Shown here: piece after piece, positions 27,666 through 37,992 of the stretch
Layout of the letters: each line of letters opens with the position of its first letter
Position numbering within the stretch: position 1 is the stretch's first letter
Source: Faecalibacillus faecis
GTDB lineage: Bacteria > Bacillota_I > Bacilli_A > Erysipelotrichales > Coprobacillaceae
Assembly: GCF_003024675.1 (NCBI RefSeq)
Contig: NZ_PYLP01000007.1
Coordinates: 43,287 to 107,286 of the forward strand
Direction of reading: 5' to 3'
Length of the DNA stretch: 64,000 nt
Position numbers and translations under genes: made by a program
The notes under the pieces: model-generated
Told to the model about the DNA's origin: nothing
The model's database searches: none
Seen by the model: the letters and a program-made list of their open reading frames with translations, nothing else

Positions 27666-30401
27666 TTCAGCTACACGGTGAGCTACACTTGCACAACGCG
27701 AACATAATTCACCATTCATTTCATCTTCATCAAAATAGTTCCAACATCTTGGACATTGTACACCATTGAATTTTTCAACCTTGATGTAGCTTGTTTCATA
27801 TTCTTCTAAAGTTGTATCATTTACTAATTCAACTTTTGCTACAATGAATAATTGTTTTAAATCATCTTTTAAGTTAGCAATATCTTTATATTCATCTTTT
27901 AAAGATAAAGTTACTTTTGTTTCCATATTCGATTTAATTAATTTTTCATTTCTTAAACCTTCCATAGATTTTAAGACATCTTTTCTTACTTCCATAAATT
28001 TAGAGAAATAAGCTAAAACTTCTTCTTCGTTTTCAATATTAAATAATTCATATTTTGGTTCTAAGAAGATAGATTCTGCTTTTGTTTCATCACAATGGAA
28101 ATGATCATGTAGTTCTTCAGCTGTAAATACTAGTACTGTTGATAATAATTTCATCATTGTTTTTGCATGATGATATAAAACTGTTTGAACTTGTCTTCTA
28201 CGTGGAGAATTTGCATCTTCAATGTATAAGATATCTTTTGTGAAATCCATATAGAATGAACTTAAGGTATTTGTAAAGTAATTTAAGATTTCTTGGTTTG
28301 CTGTAGCAAAATCATAGTTTGCATAAGCTTCATCATAGGCTTTCATTAATTCATTTAATTTAGCTAACATATATTGATCAACACCAGGTAAATCTTTGAT
28401 TTCTACTAAATCACTTGCTTTGAAATCATTTAAGTTACCTAAAACAAATCTCATTGTATTACGGATTTTACGATATCCTTCAGCCACTTGTTTCATAATT
28501 TCATCAGAAATACGAACATCTTGTTGATAAGCAACAGAAGTAGCCCATAATCTTACAATGTCAGCACCATATTGATTAACAAGTTTAATAGGATCTACTG
28601 TATTTCCTAAAGATTTAGACATTTTATTTCCTTTACCATCTAATACGAAACCATGTGATAAGACAGTTTTATAAGGGGCTTTACCATGAGCAGCTACACC
28701 GATAATTAATGATGAGTTGAACCATCCACGATATTGGTCACTACCTTCAAAGTAAAGGTCTACTGGATAATTAAATCCTCTTTCTACCATGACACCTGTA
28801 TGTGAACTTCCTGAGTCGAACCATACATCCATGATATCTTTTTCTTTTTTGAAGATACCATTTGGTGAATGTTCATTTGTATATCCTTCAGGTAATAAAT
28901 CTTTTTCATCTCTTTCAAACCAAACATTTGATCCATGTTCTCTGAATAATTTAGAAATATGATCAAATACTTCTTGTTCAATGATTGGTGTTCCATCTTC
29001 ACAATAGAAAATAGGAATTGGAACACCCCAAGTACGTTGACGTGAAATACACCAGTCTCCACGATCTCTAATCATGTTATAGATTCTAATATGACCCCAT
29101 TCATTTAACCAGTTAACACTATCAATTTCACTTAATAATTTATCTCTGATTTTATCTAATGAACAGAACCATTGATCAGTTGCTCTAAAGATAATAGGTT
29201 TTTTAGTACGCCAATCATGTGGGTAACTATGCGTAATGAATTCAAGTTTTAATAAAGCTCCAATTTCATCTAATTTCATAGTCACTGTTTTATTCGCGTC
29301 ATCTACATATTGACCGGCTAACCATTCACCACAATCTTCCATCATACAACCGTGTTCATCAACGTTACAATAAGCTGGTAAATTATATTTTTGACCTACA
29401 AAGAAGTCATCTGCCCCAAATCCAGGTGCAGTATGAACGCATCCAGTACCAGAATCAGCAGTTACGTGATCTCCTAAGATAACTAATGATTCTCTATCAT
29501 ATAATGGATGTTGACAAGTGATGTATTCTAATTCAGATCCTTTATAATGATTAACAACTTTGTAATCAGTGATTTCAAATTTAGCCATTAATTCATCAAC
29601 TAAAGTATCTAAAACAATTAATTTTCCTTTTTCTGTTTCTACTAAGGCATAGTTATAAGAAGCATTTAAACAGATAGCTAAGTTAGCTGGAATTGTCCAA
29701 GGAGTTGTTGTCCAAATAACGAAATTAACATCATTATCTAAGATTCCTTTACCGTCTTTCACTTGGAATTTAACAAAAATTGTTGGTGATTTGATATCAT
29801 GATATTCAACTTCAGCTTCAGCTAAAGCAGATTCACTTGATGGTGACCAATATACTGGTTTTAATCCTTTGAAAATCAATCCATCCACCGCCATTTTAGC
29901 AAACACTTCAATTTGTCTTGCTTCAAATTCATGTTGTAATGTTAAATATGGGTGTTTATAATCCGCAAATGTCCCCATACGGATAAGTTGTGCCATTTGT
30001 TTATTTACTTGTTCATGTGCATAAGCATCACATTTTTCTCTAAATTTAGCTGTTGGCATTTCTTTACGGTTAACACCTAATTTTTGAATAGCATTTTCAA
30101 TTGGTAACCCATGTGTATCCCATCCAGGAATATAAGGTGTGTAGAAACCATTCATATTTTTATAACGACAAATAACGTCTTTGATAACTTTATTTAACAT
30201 GTGTCCCATATGCATATTTCCATTTGCATAAGGAGGCCCATCATGGAAGACAAAACTGTCTTTTCCTTCATTTTGTTGGATAACTTTGTTGTACATGTCA
30301 TTTTCTTGCCAACGTTCTACATATTTAGGTTCTTTTTTTGGTAAGTTTCCACGCATTTCAAAGTCAGTTTTTGGCATTAATAATGTGTCTTTGTAATTCA
30401 T
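27663..30401 (-). CDS. ileS: Isoleucyl-tRNA synthetase
   Basis: It charges tRNA-Ile with isoleucine and edits valine. Started at 30401 (912 aa; GAGAGGAAAG upstream), with the usual MNYKDTLLMPKTDFEMRGNL opening. The class I HIGH-type motif is PYANGNMHMGH, the editing CP1 domain is present (WTTTPWT), and KMSKSLG is near 595. The C-terminal zinc finger is CPRCWNYFDEDEMNGELCSRC. This bacterial-type (mupirocin-sensitive class) architecture is complete. A T-box with an ATC specifier precedes it. It is directly downstream of divIVA, as in Bacillus. Confidence 0.98.
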   Translation of the reverse strand: MNYKDTLLMPKTDFEMRGNLPKKEPKYVERWQENDMYNKVIQQNEGKDSFVFHDGPPYANGNMHMGHMLNKVIKDVICRYKNMNGFYTPYIPGWDTHGLPIENAIQKLGVNRKEMPTAKFREKCDAYAHEQVNKQMAQLIRMGTFADYKHPYLTLQHEFEARQIEVFAKMAVDGLIFKGLKPVYWSPSSESALAEAEVEYHDIKSPTIFVKFQVKDGKGILDNDVNFVIWTTTPWTIPANLAICLNASYNYALVETEKGKLIVLDTLVDELMAKFEITDYKVVNHYKGSELEYITCQHPLYDRESLVILGDHVTADSGTGCVHTAPGFGADDFFVGQKYNLPAYCNVDEHGCMMEDCGEWLAGQYVDDANKTVTMKLDEIGALLKLEFITHSYPHDWRTKKPIIFRATDQWFCSLDKIRDKLLSEIDSVNWLNEWGHIRIYNMIRDRGDWCISRQRTWGVPIPIFYCEDGTPIIEQEVFDHISKLFREHGSNVWFERDEKDLLPEGYTNEHSPNGIFKKEKDIMDVWFDSGSSHTGVMVERGFNYPVDLYFEGSDQYRGWFNSSLIIGVAAHGKAPYKTVLSHGFVLDGKGNKMSKSLGNTVDPIKLVNQYGADIVRLWATSVAYQQDVRISDEIMKQVAEGYRKIRNTMRFVLGNLNDFKASDLVEIKDLPGVDQYMLAKLNELMKAYDEAYANYDFATANQEILNYFTNTLSSFYMDFTKDILYIEDANSPRRRQVQTVLYHHAKTMMKLLSTVLVFTAEELHDHFHCDETKAESIFLEPKYELFNIENEEEVLAYFSKFMEVRKDVLKSMEGLRNEKLIKSNMETKVTLSLKDEYKDIANLKDDLKQLFIVAKVELVNDTTLEEYETSYIKVEKFNGVQCPRCWNYFDEDEMNGELCSRCASVAHRVAE

Positions 30402-30425
30402 TTTTTCTTTCCTCTCTTTAAAAAT

Positions 30426-30456
30426 AAAAAAACACATCATCCTAAGGACGATGTGA
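30426..30456 (-). terminator. T-box attenuator hairpin before ileS
   Basis: Arms CACATC-A-TCC and GGA-C-GATGTG (with small internal mismatch) are followed by TTTTTTTATTTTT on the minus strand. It forms the conditional terminator of the Ile T-box. Confidence 0.85.
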
Positions 30457-30608
30457 TCGCGGTACCACCTTAATTCGTATTTTCATACGCTCTTGAAATC
30501 TTAACGCGATTAACGTCACCTTCTACTTAGTTCAAAGGGCTACTCCAGAGTGATTCATTATAATCCGTGTTACTGATTTTCACCAACCATCAGCTCTCTT
30601 AAAACGTA
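30426..30608 (-). promoter_or_regulatory. T-box leader, isoleucine-specific (ATC specifier)
   Basis: The T-box core GGTGGTACCGCG is at 30458-30469 on the minus strand. AGAGAG at the 5' end and GGTTGGTGAAAATC mark Stem I, with specifier ATC at 30552-30554 in GAATCACTCTGGAG. At about 180 nt it is compact, and it begins only a few bases after the divIVA stop codon. Confidence 0.9.
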
Positions 30609-30610
30609 AA

Positions 30611-31051
30611 TTATAAACTGTCTCCTTCATCGTATTTATCTTCATTAATTAAATTATAAACTTCTGATTGGTCAATAGACTCAAGGATATCTTTTGACAT
30701 TTTTTCGACCGAAGCTCTAAATTTAACAGCTTGCGCTTTAAAGTCACTCATTTCATCAGATAATGAACGAACATACTCTAGCGATTCGCTCAGTATCATA
30801 TTAGCATTCTTTTTCGCTTTGTCAATAAGTTCACTCGCTTCTTTTAGGGCAAGACGCGCAATTTCTTCATTTGTTTGTTCTTGGATGTTCACACGATGCT
30901 GTAATAATGACTTTTGTTTTTCTAAGTGTTCATAGTCTTCTTTTAATTTATTTATTTGCTCATTTAAAGATTTGATTTCTCGGTCTTTTTGATCCATTAA
31001 ATCATCGACCTGTTCTTTATTATAACCAAATAATTGTTTTTTTAATGGCAT
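30611..31051 (-). CDS. divIVA: Cell-pole/septum protein DivIVA
   Basis: A membrane-curvature-sensing coiled-coil scaffold that recruits division-site and chromosome-anchoring proteins. I start it at 31051 (146 aa), where GGGGAG precedes MPLKKQLFGYNKEQVDDLM, an N-terminal lipid-binding region. A coiled coil follows through residues 28-120. It lies between ylmH and ileS, exactly as in Bacillus. The C-terminal domain is short. Confidence 0.9.
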   Translation of the reverse strand: MPLKKQLFGYNKEQVDDLMDQKDREIKSLNEQINKLKEDYEHLEKQKSLLQHRVNIQEQTNEEIARLALKEASELIDKAKKNANMILSESLEYVRSLSDEMSDFKAQAVKFRASVEKMSKDILESIDQSEVYNLINEDKYDEGDSL

Positions 31052-31064
31052 CTTGTTCACTCCC

Positions 31065-31820
31065 CTACTTATAAAAATACCCTTCAACCACATAGTTATT
31101 TGAACGTGTTTGTCTGTTACAATCAACAAACATGACTCTTCCATGCTTTTTGAATGATATTATGTCTTTATTATTACACAAATAATTTATTTGTTCAACC
31201 GGTTTATGATTAACTTTTACGTGGCCTGCACGAATAAATTCAGCCGCTTTCTGTCTAGATATTTTATAGAAAGAAGAAATGATTTTATCAAGTCTCATTG
31301 AAGAAACAATAAAGGATTTTATGATATATTCATTCTTTACTTCTATTTCTTCTTGACACTTGGTAAGTTTCACCTTACTTCTTTTAATCATTTTAAGTTC
31401 ATCTTTTAAATATTCATAAATAGGACGATCGACGGCTAAATAAAACTCTTTATCTTTTTCAACAATATCGCCAAATAATTCTCTTTTAATTCCTAAAGAC
31501 ATCAAAGCTCCCAAAATATCTCGATGACTTAATTTTTCAAAATTTTTAGCATAAACGATTTTGCAAACCACAATTTCAAAATCACTTTCTTCGATTTCAT
31601 AAAAATCAGGCGCTAAAATCATTCTTTTACTTTCACTATTTAAAAATCCACCCTGTTCTTTTATTTGAATGTCACCATGACCAATAATACTTCTTACAAT
31701 TGATTGATGATAAGGATCTAAAAAAGAAGTTAAAATAAGTCTTTGTTTATAATCTATTTGATCTTTATAATCCAAGATTTTTTTAACAAAGACTTCTTCC
31801 CCTTTAAAATGTTCTAACAT
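31065..31820 (-). CDS. ylmH: S4-domain RNA-binding protein YlmH
   Basis: A YlmH-type protein; homologues rescue stalled ribosomes by binding peptidyl-tRNA-50S complexes and were first linked to cell division. The 251-aa protein has an N-terminal GTP1/OBG-like region (SFLDPYHQSIVRSI) and a middle domain. The C-terminal S4 domain is SRQKAAEFIRAGHVKVNHKPV followed by the KDIISFKKHGR strand. It ends 14 bp before divIVA and is separated from sepF by a hairpin. Confidence 0.9.
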   Translation of the reverse strand: MLEHFKGEEVFVKKILDYKDQIDYKQRLILTSFLDPYHQSIVRSIIGHGDIQIKEQGGFLNSESKRMILAPDFYEIEESDFEIVVCKIVYAKNFEKLSHRDILGALMSLGIKRELFGDIVEKDKEFYLAVDRPIYEYLKDELKMIKRSKVKLTKCQEEIEVKNEYIIKSFIVSSMRLDKIISSFYKISRQKAAEFIRAGHVKVNHKPVEQINYLCNNKDIISFKKHGRVMFVDCNRQTRSNNYVVEGYFYK

Positions 31821-31825
31821 ATTAA

Positions 31826-31850
31826 AAAAGTATGGAAACCATACTTTTTA
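31826..31850 (-). terminator. Hairpin between sepF and ylmH (partial terminator)
   Basis: AAAGTATGG-TTT-CCATACTTT followed by TTT on the minus strand, right at the sepF stop. It probably reduces, rather than blocks, read-through into ylmH-divIVA. Confidence 0.7.
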
Positions 31851-32279
31851 ATCTTCTTGTTCATCTTCATCTAAATCAATTGTACCAGCAACAGAAATAT
31901 TACGAGGTGTACATAAGAAAATCTTTGGACCAATTCTTTGAATATCCCCTTCAATTGCATAAATAACACCGCTTAAGAAATCTACCACACGTTTTGCTTG
32001 ATCTTTTTGTAAACGATGTAAATTTACAACAGTAGCTTTTTTAGTTTTTAAATAGTTTGCAATATCTTGAGTTTCTCCAAAAGAACGTGGTTCAAATAAA
32101 ACTAAATGACTATCTTTATTCATATTTAATGATTTAACAGCTTCGCTTGTTTTAGAGAACTTGGCTTGTTCAAATAAACTTGTTTTAGGTTCAGTATCAA
32201 CCTCTACAGCATCATATTCTTCAACCACATCTTCTCCATCGCCATCTTCATCAAAAAACCATTTTTTTACTTTATCCAT
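31848..32279 (-). CDS. sepF: Cell division protein SepF
   Basis: An FtsZ-binding membrane anchor that can substitute for FtsA in aligning Z rings. The start at 32279 (143 aa) is set by AAAGGAGG upstream of MDKVKKWFF, the amphipathic membrane helix. An acidic linker and the SepF core follow ([20 protein letters not shown], then [19 protein letters not shown] and IFLCTPRN). The family's usual YlmF size is matched. ftsZ carries the C-terminal peptide that SepF recognises. Confidence 0.95.
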   Translation of the reverse strand: MDKVKKWFFDEDGDGEDVVEEYDAVEVDTEPKTSLFEQAKFSKTSEAVKSLNMNKDSHLVLFEPRSFGETQDIANYLKTKKATVVNLHRLQKDQAKRVVDFLSGVIYAIEGDIQRIGPKIFLCTPRNISVAGTIDLDEDEQED

Positions 32280-32345
32280 GAAGTCGTCCTCCTTTGATTT
32301 CTTCTCCATTATATCATACATTTCTCTTTAATCAAAGCAAACGTA

Positions 32346-32588
32346 CTAATCATGTTCAATATTTACTAAAATAACATCTCCTTTTAAAGAGACCACACAT
32401 TGAATTGGAATAACAATAACCGGTGGTTCTTTAAAAAAACAAAGAAAGTGAAAGAAATTGATTTTTTCAACAATCAATGCTTGAATACATCTTTGACACC
32501 AATCTACTTCAATATCTGCAATATAACCAATCTTCCTGCCATCATAAACATTAATGACATCTTTTGATTGTAAAGAAACAAGTCGCAT
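32346..32588 (-). CDS. ylmC: YlmC/YmxH family PRC-barrel protein
   Basis: An 80-aa single PRC-barrel domain protein: RLVSLQSKDVINVYDGRKIGYIADIEVD is the barrel signature, followed by the PPVIVIPIQCVVSLKGDVILV strands. YlmC/YmxH proteins are restricted to spore-forming Bacillota and their function is unknown. AGGTGAT precedes the ATG. It sits 26 bp after sigG, the conserved place for this gene. Confidence 0.88.
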   Translation of the reverse strand: MRLVSLQSKDVINVYDGRKIGYIADIEVDWCQRCIQALIVEKINFFHFLCFFKEPPVIVIPIQCVVSLKGDVILVNIEHD

Positions 32589-32613
32589 TTTATCACCTGT
32601 ATAAAAATATGCT

Positions 32614-33381
32614 TTAAACTAATTTTTTATGTAGTTTTTCTAAAGCATTTTTTTCAATACGAGATACTTGAGCTTGTGAAACAAAAAGCTCTTTCGCAAT
32701 TTCACATTGTGAATAGCCCTTATAATAACGTTCTTGAATCACTTTTTGTTCTCTTGGATTTAAACAAGTCATCGCTTTTTTTAAATCTAAGTGTTGATGA
32801 TAATGTTTGAGTGTTTCTTTATCGAGGGGAATCATATCAATAAGATGGAGTTCATTTTGATCATCATGACCAATAATTTCTTGAAAAGAAGCAACACTTT
32901 GGGTAGATTGTATTGCTTCTATAATTGAATGTTGATCTATTTGTAGATTACTTACGAGTTCTTCAATAGTTGGTTCTCTTTGTTTTTCTACAAGATATTT
33001 TTCTTTTTCTTTTAAGATAGCATAAGAAAGGTCTTTGACCGTTCTTGAAATCTTTACTTGACTCTCTTCTCTTAAATAGCGTTTCATTTCACCAAGAATC
33101 AAAGGAACGGCATAGGTTGAAAATTGTAATTGATAGCTGGTATCAAAATTATCAATGGCTTTAATCAAGCCGATCATTCCAACTTGAAATAAATCTTCAT
33201 AATGCTTTGATTTTTGATAAAAGCGTTTCATTAATGAAAGAACAAGACGCATATTTCCTACAAGAAGTTCTTCTTTAACTATTGGGTCATGTGTTTTTTG
33301 ATATTTTTCAATAAGTATATAGAATTCTTGTTTAGAAAGCGTTTTTTGTAAAGTAATGTATCTATTTTGTTGTTTTTCCAC
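32614..33381 (-). CDS. sigG: RNA polymerase sporulation sigma factor SigG
   Basis: A forespore-specific late sigma factor. The gene follows spoIIGA-sigE and precedes ylmC, the diagnostic position for SigG rather than SigF. Region 2 (ELLVGNMRLVLSLMKRFYQ ... DLFQVGMIGLIKAID), region 3 and region 4 (YKGYSQCEIAKELFVSQAQVSRIEKNAL) are all present. I place the start at the GTG at 33381 (255 aa) with GGTGAT four nt upstream; TTG/GTG codons at 33393 and 33390 are alternatives without a site. That ribosome site is buried in a hairpin at 33390-33404. Confidence 0.9.
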   Translation of the reverse strand: MEKQQNRYITLQKTLSKQEFYILIEKYQKTHDPIVKEELLVGNMRLVLSLMKRFYQKSKHYEDLFQVGMIGLIKAIDNFDTSYQLQFSTYAVPLILGEMKRYLREESQVKISRTVKDLSYAILKEKEKYLVEKQREPTIEELVSNLQIDQHSIIEAIQSTQSVASFQEIIGHDDQNELHLIDMIPLDKETLKHYHQHLDLKKAMTCLNPREQKVIQERYYKGYSQCEIAKELFVSQAQVSRIEKNALEKLHKKLV

Positions 33382-33385
33382 AATA

Positions 33386-33404
33386 ATCACCAAAATTATT
33401 TTGG
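33386..33404 (-). promoter_or_regulatory. Hairpin sequestering the sigG ribosome-binding site
   Basis: In read-through mRNA from sigE, CCAAAA (33399-33404) pairs with TTTTGG (33390-33395), and GGTGAT (33386-33391) is the sigG ribosome site. The stem therefore covers two bases of the site. In Bacillus subtilis a similar stem-loop is reported to prevent translation of sigG from the spoIIG read-through transcript. Confidence 0.55.
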
Positions 33405-33419
33405 CTTTTTTGTCATTTT

Positions 33420-34118
33420 TTATTCTTTGACTTCATCAAAGTTTAATTGATTTCTTAATTTTTTAATAATCTTTTTTTCAAGACGCGAAATATAAGACTG
33501 CGATATTCCTAAAAGCTTAGCCACATCTTTTTGCGTTAATTCATCATGATTTGAAAGCCCATATCTTAAAATCAAGATTTCTTTTTCACGTTCATTTAAA
33601 TCTTTTAAAGCTTCATAAAATAATTTTCTTTGATCGCTTTTCATCATTTCTTGTTCAACAAGATCATCATCTGTTCCTACGATATCACCAAGTAAAAGCT
33701 CATTGCCATCATAATCTATATTAAGAGGTTCATCCAAAGATATCTCATAACGTATTTTATTATTTTTCCTTAAATACATTAATATTTCATTTTCAATACA
33801 CCGTGAAGCATAGGTTGCTAGTTTAATGTTTTTATCTGCTTTAAATGTATTGATGGCTTTTACAAGTCCAATCGTACCAATACTAATTAAATCTTCTAAT
33901 GGACAATTTGTACTATTATCATACCTTTTAGCCACATAGACAACGAGTCTTAAATTATGTTCTATCAAAGTATCTCTTGCTTTTTGATTTCCTGAAACAG
34001 CTTGTTCAATCACTTTTCTTTCTTCTTCCCCTTTTAATGGAGGAGGTAAAATATCATGTTTACCAATATAATAAAGAAACTGATTTTGATTTAAAAATTG
34101 ACGAAATACATCCCACAT
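33420..34118 (-). CDS. sigE: RNA polymerase sporulation sigma factor SigE (pro-form)
   Basis: A mother-cell early sigma factor made as an inactive precursor. The 232-aa protein has an N-terminal pro-region of about 25-30 residues ([20 protein letters not shown]), removed by SpoIIGA. Region 2 ([15 protein letters not shown] ... [14 protein letters not shown]) and region 4 ([23 protein letters not shown]) follow. Its ATG overlaps the spoIIGA stop in TAATG, so the protease and its substrate are co-translated. It lies 39 bp before sigG. Confidence 0.96.
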   Translation of the reverse strand: MWDVFRQFLNQNQFLYYIGKHDILPPPLKGEEERKVIEQAVSGNQKARDTLIEHNLRLVVYVAKRYDNSTNCPLEDLISIGTIGLVKAINTFKADKNIKLATYASRCIENEILMYLRKNNKIRYEISLDEPLNIDYDGNELLLGDIVGTDDDLVEQEMMKSDQRKLFYEALKDLNEREKEILILRYGLSNHDELTQKDVAKLLGISQSYISRLEKKIIKKLRNQLNFDEVKE

Positions 34119-34855
34119 TAGATTACACCTCCCATCAATTCTTGATTAAGCAAGCAATCATACTTTAAATCATCTAATACACCAATATAAACATTATCTA
34201 GTTTTTGTTGATTGACTAAAATTGAATCAATTAAAAGAATATCAATTTTACGTTTTTTAATACCTTCTAGTTGGATTTGATCAATTTGTTTATAAGGATA
34301 TAGAATACTTTTTTTAATAAAAATCAAGGGATAGCCTTTATAGTATGCCTCATTTCCACTATCTAAAAATCCTTTACAATAAATTGTTTTATTTTCTTGA
34401 AAAAGAATAACATCATAAAGATAATTTTGATGTTTTATTTTTCTTTTAGTATACGTTAGATAAATACTTTGAATAATAAGAAATAAAAAGGTAATAACAA
34501 TAATAACTAAATTCTTATAAGAAATAGGGGTAATCAAGATTCCATTATAAATAAATGATTCTTTTATTAGGGTATTGATAAAGAACAGTATTGAAAAATA
34601 AACGATTAAAAAAACTGGAAAATATAAGAAAAATTGTTTTTTAAAAAAGAATAAAAAAAGGACAAACCAGTATAAAAAACTTATATATGGCAAATAGTCT
34701 ATATAAATGAGAATAACTGATATATTACTTAAAAAACTCAAGAAAAGGATTTTCATAAAAGACCAATGAATATTAAGCAATAATGAAATCATTTCATAAG
34801 TCATGATAAATAAGATACCATTCATACAATAAGTTAATTCTACATAGATATCCAT
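34118..34855 (-). CDS. spoIIGA: Sigma-E processing aspartic peptidase SpoIIGA
   Basis: A membrane protease that cleaves pro-SigE after septation. The start is at 34855 (245 aa), with AAAGGGG upstream of [13 protein letters not shown]. Five hydrophobic segments fill residues 10-133. The cytoplasmic half carries the aspartic-protease signature FLDSGN with the catalytic Asp165. The C-terminus is shorter than in Bacillus (about 310 aa). It heads the spoIIGA-sigE operon, whose promoter must lie within the 50 bp next to the GH1 terminator. Confidence 0.93.
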   Translation of the reverse strand: MDIYVELTYCMNGILFIMTYEMISLLLNIHWSFMKILFLSFLSNISVILIYIDYLPYISFLYWFVLFLFFFKKQFFLYFPVFLIVYFSILFFINTLIKESFIYNGILITPISYKNLVIIVITFLFLIIQSIYLTYTKRKIKHQNYLYDVILFQENKTIYCKGFLDSGNEAYYKGYPLIFIKKSILYPYKQIDQIQLEGIKKRKIDILLIDSILVNQQKLDNVYIGVLDDLKYDCLLNQELMGGVI

Positions 34856-34902
34856 CTTGCTTACCCCTTTATCATCATATATGATTACACTAAAAAAAAA
34901 TG

Positions 34903-34935
34903 TCAAAAAAAAGATGTGATTTTTAAAATCACACC

Positions 34936-34936
<1 letters not shown>
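34903..34936 (-). terminator. Terminator after the second GH1 gene
   Basis: AAGGTGTGATTTT and AAAATCACATCTT arms (one G-U) are followed by TTTTTT on the minus strand. Confidence 0.88.
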
Positions 34937-36441
<1,505 letters not shown>

Positions 36442-36493
36442 CTATTGGTATTATAACACTTACAAAATAAGAGATTTATTCATTTCATAATAT

Positions 36494-36524
36494 GAAAAAA
36501 GAGCAATCTTTTTAATTACTCTTT
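36494..36524 (-). terminator. Terminator after the broken Rpn-family gene
   Basis: AAGAGTAAT and ATTGCTCTT (one G-U) with a 7-nt loop, then TTTT on the minus strand. Confidence 0.7.
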
Positions 36525-37211
36525 AAAAATATATTTTAATAATCTCTTTCTTCCCTTGATAGTCTATTCTATTATTTAAAAAGGTTACTAATGGCATGAG
36601 TACTTCATCATGTTTGGGATACTTTTTTATAGTATCATGTTTTTGGTTCAAGTATATCATAACAAGTTCTTCCTCGTCATAATTTTCTTTGTTTTCTTCT
36701 TTTCCATTCTTCCTTTCTTTTTTACTTTGTAAACATCTACATCTCCATCTTTTCTTTTTGTTGCTTGTGGCATGATCCACAATGAATAGACTTTCTTCAT
36801 TACATCATAGTTTTTATCATCATATTCCCTTCCCCATTATGTTGTTAATATCCTTAGTACATACGCTATTCCTCTTGTTACAAGTGAATAACCTGGATGA
36901 ATATTATTTTGTATTTCAACATTTAAATAGATTCGTTTATTGGCTCCATTTAATTGAGGAAGATCAACACAACATAGCATATCAAACTTTACTGTTCCAT
37001 AGTTTGGTATCATATTTTCATTATTGAGCCACCTAAAACGCTGTTCATCCTTGATGATTTTCATAATTTCTTTAACACTTAAATATCTTACTTCTCTTAC
37101 AAATTCATGAATCATTCTTGCTAGCATCTCCTGATTTCCTACGATTGCTTTGCAATGTTGATCTAACATGACTTTATGATTGGTTATTGTATTTTGTATT
37201 ATCGTTTCCAT
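36523..37211 (-). pseudogene. Rpn-family/PD-(D/E)XK nuclease transposase-like gene, broken
   Basis: The first frame (METIIQNTITNHKVMLDQHC ... NVEIQNNIHPGYSLVTRGIAY) has the Rpn-type E-x-Q motif and TRG segment. It stops at a TAA at 36837-36839. In the same frame past the stop the sequence continues as WGREYDDKNYDVMKKVYSLW, the expected next block of the family. A single CAA-to-TAA change is the likely break. A later frameshift leaves the C-terminal acidic tail (36523-36780) out of frame, and the middle is shortened. AGGAGA precedes the ATG. Confidence 0.8.
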
Positions 37212-37264
37212 AAGTAGTTCTCCTACTTATTTATTCGCTCTTTTTTTGCTTTTTTCTTCTTTTT

Positions 37265-37294
37265 TGTAAAAAAATTGGAAATTTCTTTCCAATT
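37265..37294 (-). terminator. Terminator after the RNase H gene
   Basis: AATTGGAA-ATTTCT-TTCCAATT with a run of seven T on the minus strand; the stop codon is at its foot. Confidence 0.85.
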
Positions 37295-37940
37295 ATCTAC
37301 CAAGCGCTAAGTTAGCGAGTTCATCTGCTCGATCATTATATCGATTGATTTTCGTTTTATTTGCGACATGTGATTTTACTTTCACAAAAGTAATTTCAAT
37401 TTGTTTTTCATATTCTTTCATTTGTTTTACATAAAGATTTTCAAGTCTTTCATCTTCATTAACCCACGCTCCTGTCGCATAGAAAGCAACACCTTCATAA
37501 TCATGAATTACATACATTTTCTTGTATCCTTGTTGAACGCAATAAGAAACTGCATCTAACGCTGCTTTTAATTCTCCCATAACTTGATTATATTCTACAA
37601 ATTCATCATCAAATTTTTGACAGTTTGTATAAATTTCTTGATTATTTTCAACAATTGTTACACCAAAGCTATAAGCATAACATGTATCTCCATTTGTTAA
37701 ACAACTTCCATCTACATAAGCATATGGTACATCTTTTTCATTTAAATTAAGTTGTGATTCATCCATTGTTTGTTTAAAAGATGCAATATAGCTCTCTACA
37801 TCTTTTAACTCTTCTTGCGAAAACCCCTTATAAACATATTTTCCTTCGCTTACAAGTTTTTGACATTCGCTCCATTGTTTAAATTTATAAACCTCTTTTG
37901 TTAGTTTATCAATTGCGACATATAGTACCTTTTTGACCAT
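37293..37940 (-). CDS. rnhA: Ribonuclease H with N-terminal viroplasmin-like (RNase H1 hybrid-binding) domain
   Basis: It degrades RNA in RNA:DNA hybrids. I start at 37940 (215 aa), where GGAGATGG precedes MVKKVLYVAIDK. The first 45 residues form the caulimovirus viroplasmin-like hybrid-binding domain (VYKFKQWSECQKLVSEGKYVYKGFSQEEL). The RNase HI domain has the four acidic residues in AYVDGSC, MGELKAALDAV, VIHDYEGV and RADELANLAL. Arrangement is as in RNase H1 of many Bacillota. It lies 52 bp after the 3-hydroxyacyl-CoA dehydrogenase gene. Confidence 0.9.
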   Translation of the reverse strand: MVKKVLYVAIDKLTKEVYKFKQWSECQKLVSEGKYVYKGFSQEELKDVESYIASFKQTMDESQLNLNEKDVPYAYVDGSCLTNGDTCYAYSFGVTIVENNQEIYTNCQKFDDEFVEYNQVMGELKAALDAVSYCVQQGYKKMYVIHDYEGVAFYATGAWVNEDERLENLYVKQMKEYEKQIEITFVKVKSHVANKTKINRYNDRADELANLALGR

Positions 37941-37992
37941 TTTTCCATCTCCATCCCTCTTTATAGTTATAATAAATAAAAAAACAATTCTT

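Noticed and set aside
32614..33381. Calling this sigma factor SigF
   Set aside because: SigF and SigG are similar, but no spoIIAA/spoIIAB genes are adjacent and the position after spoIIGA-sigE is diagnostic for SigG.
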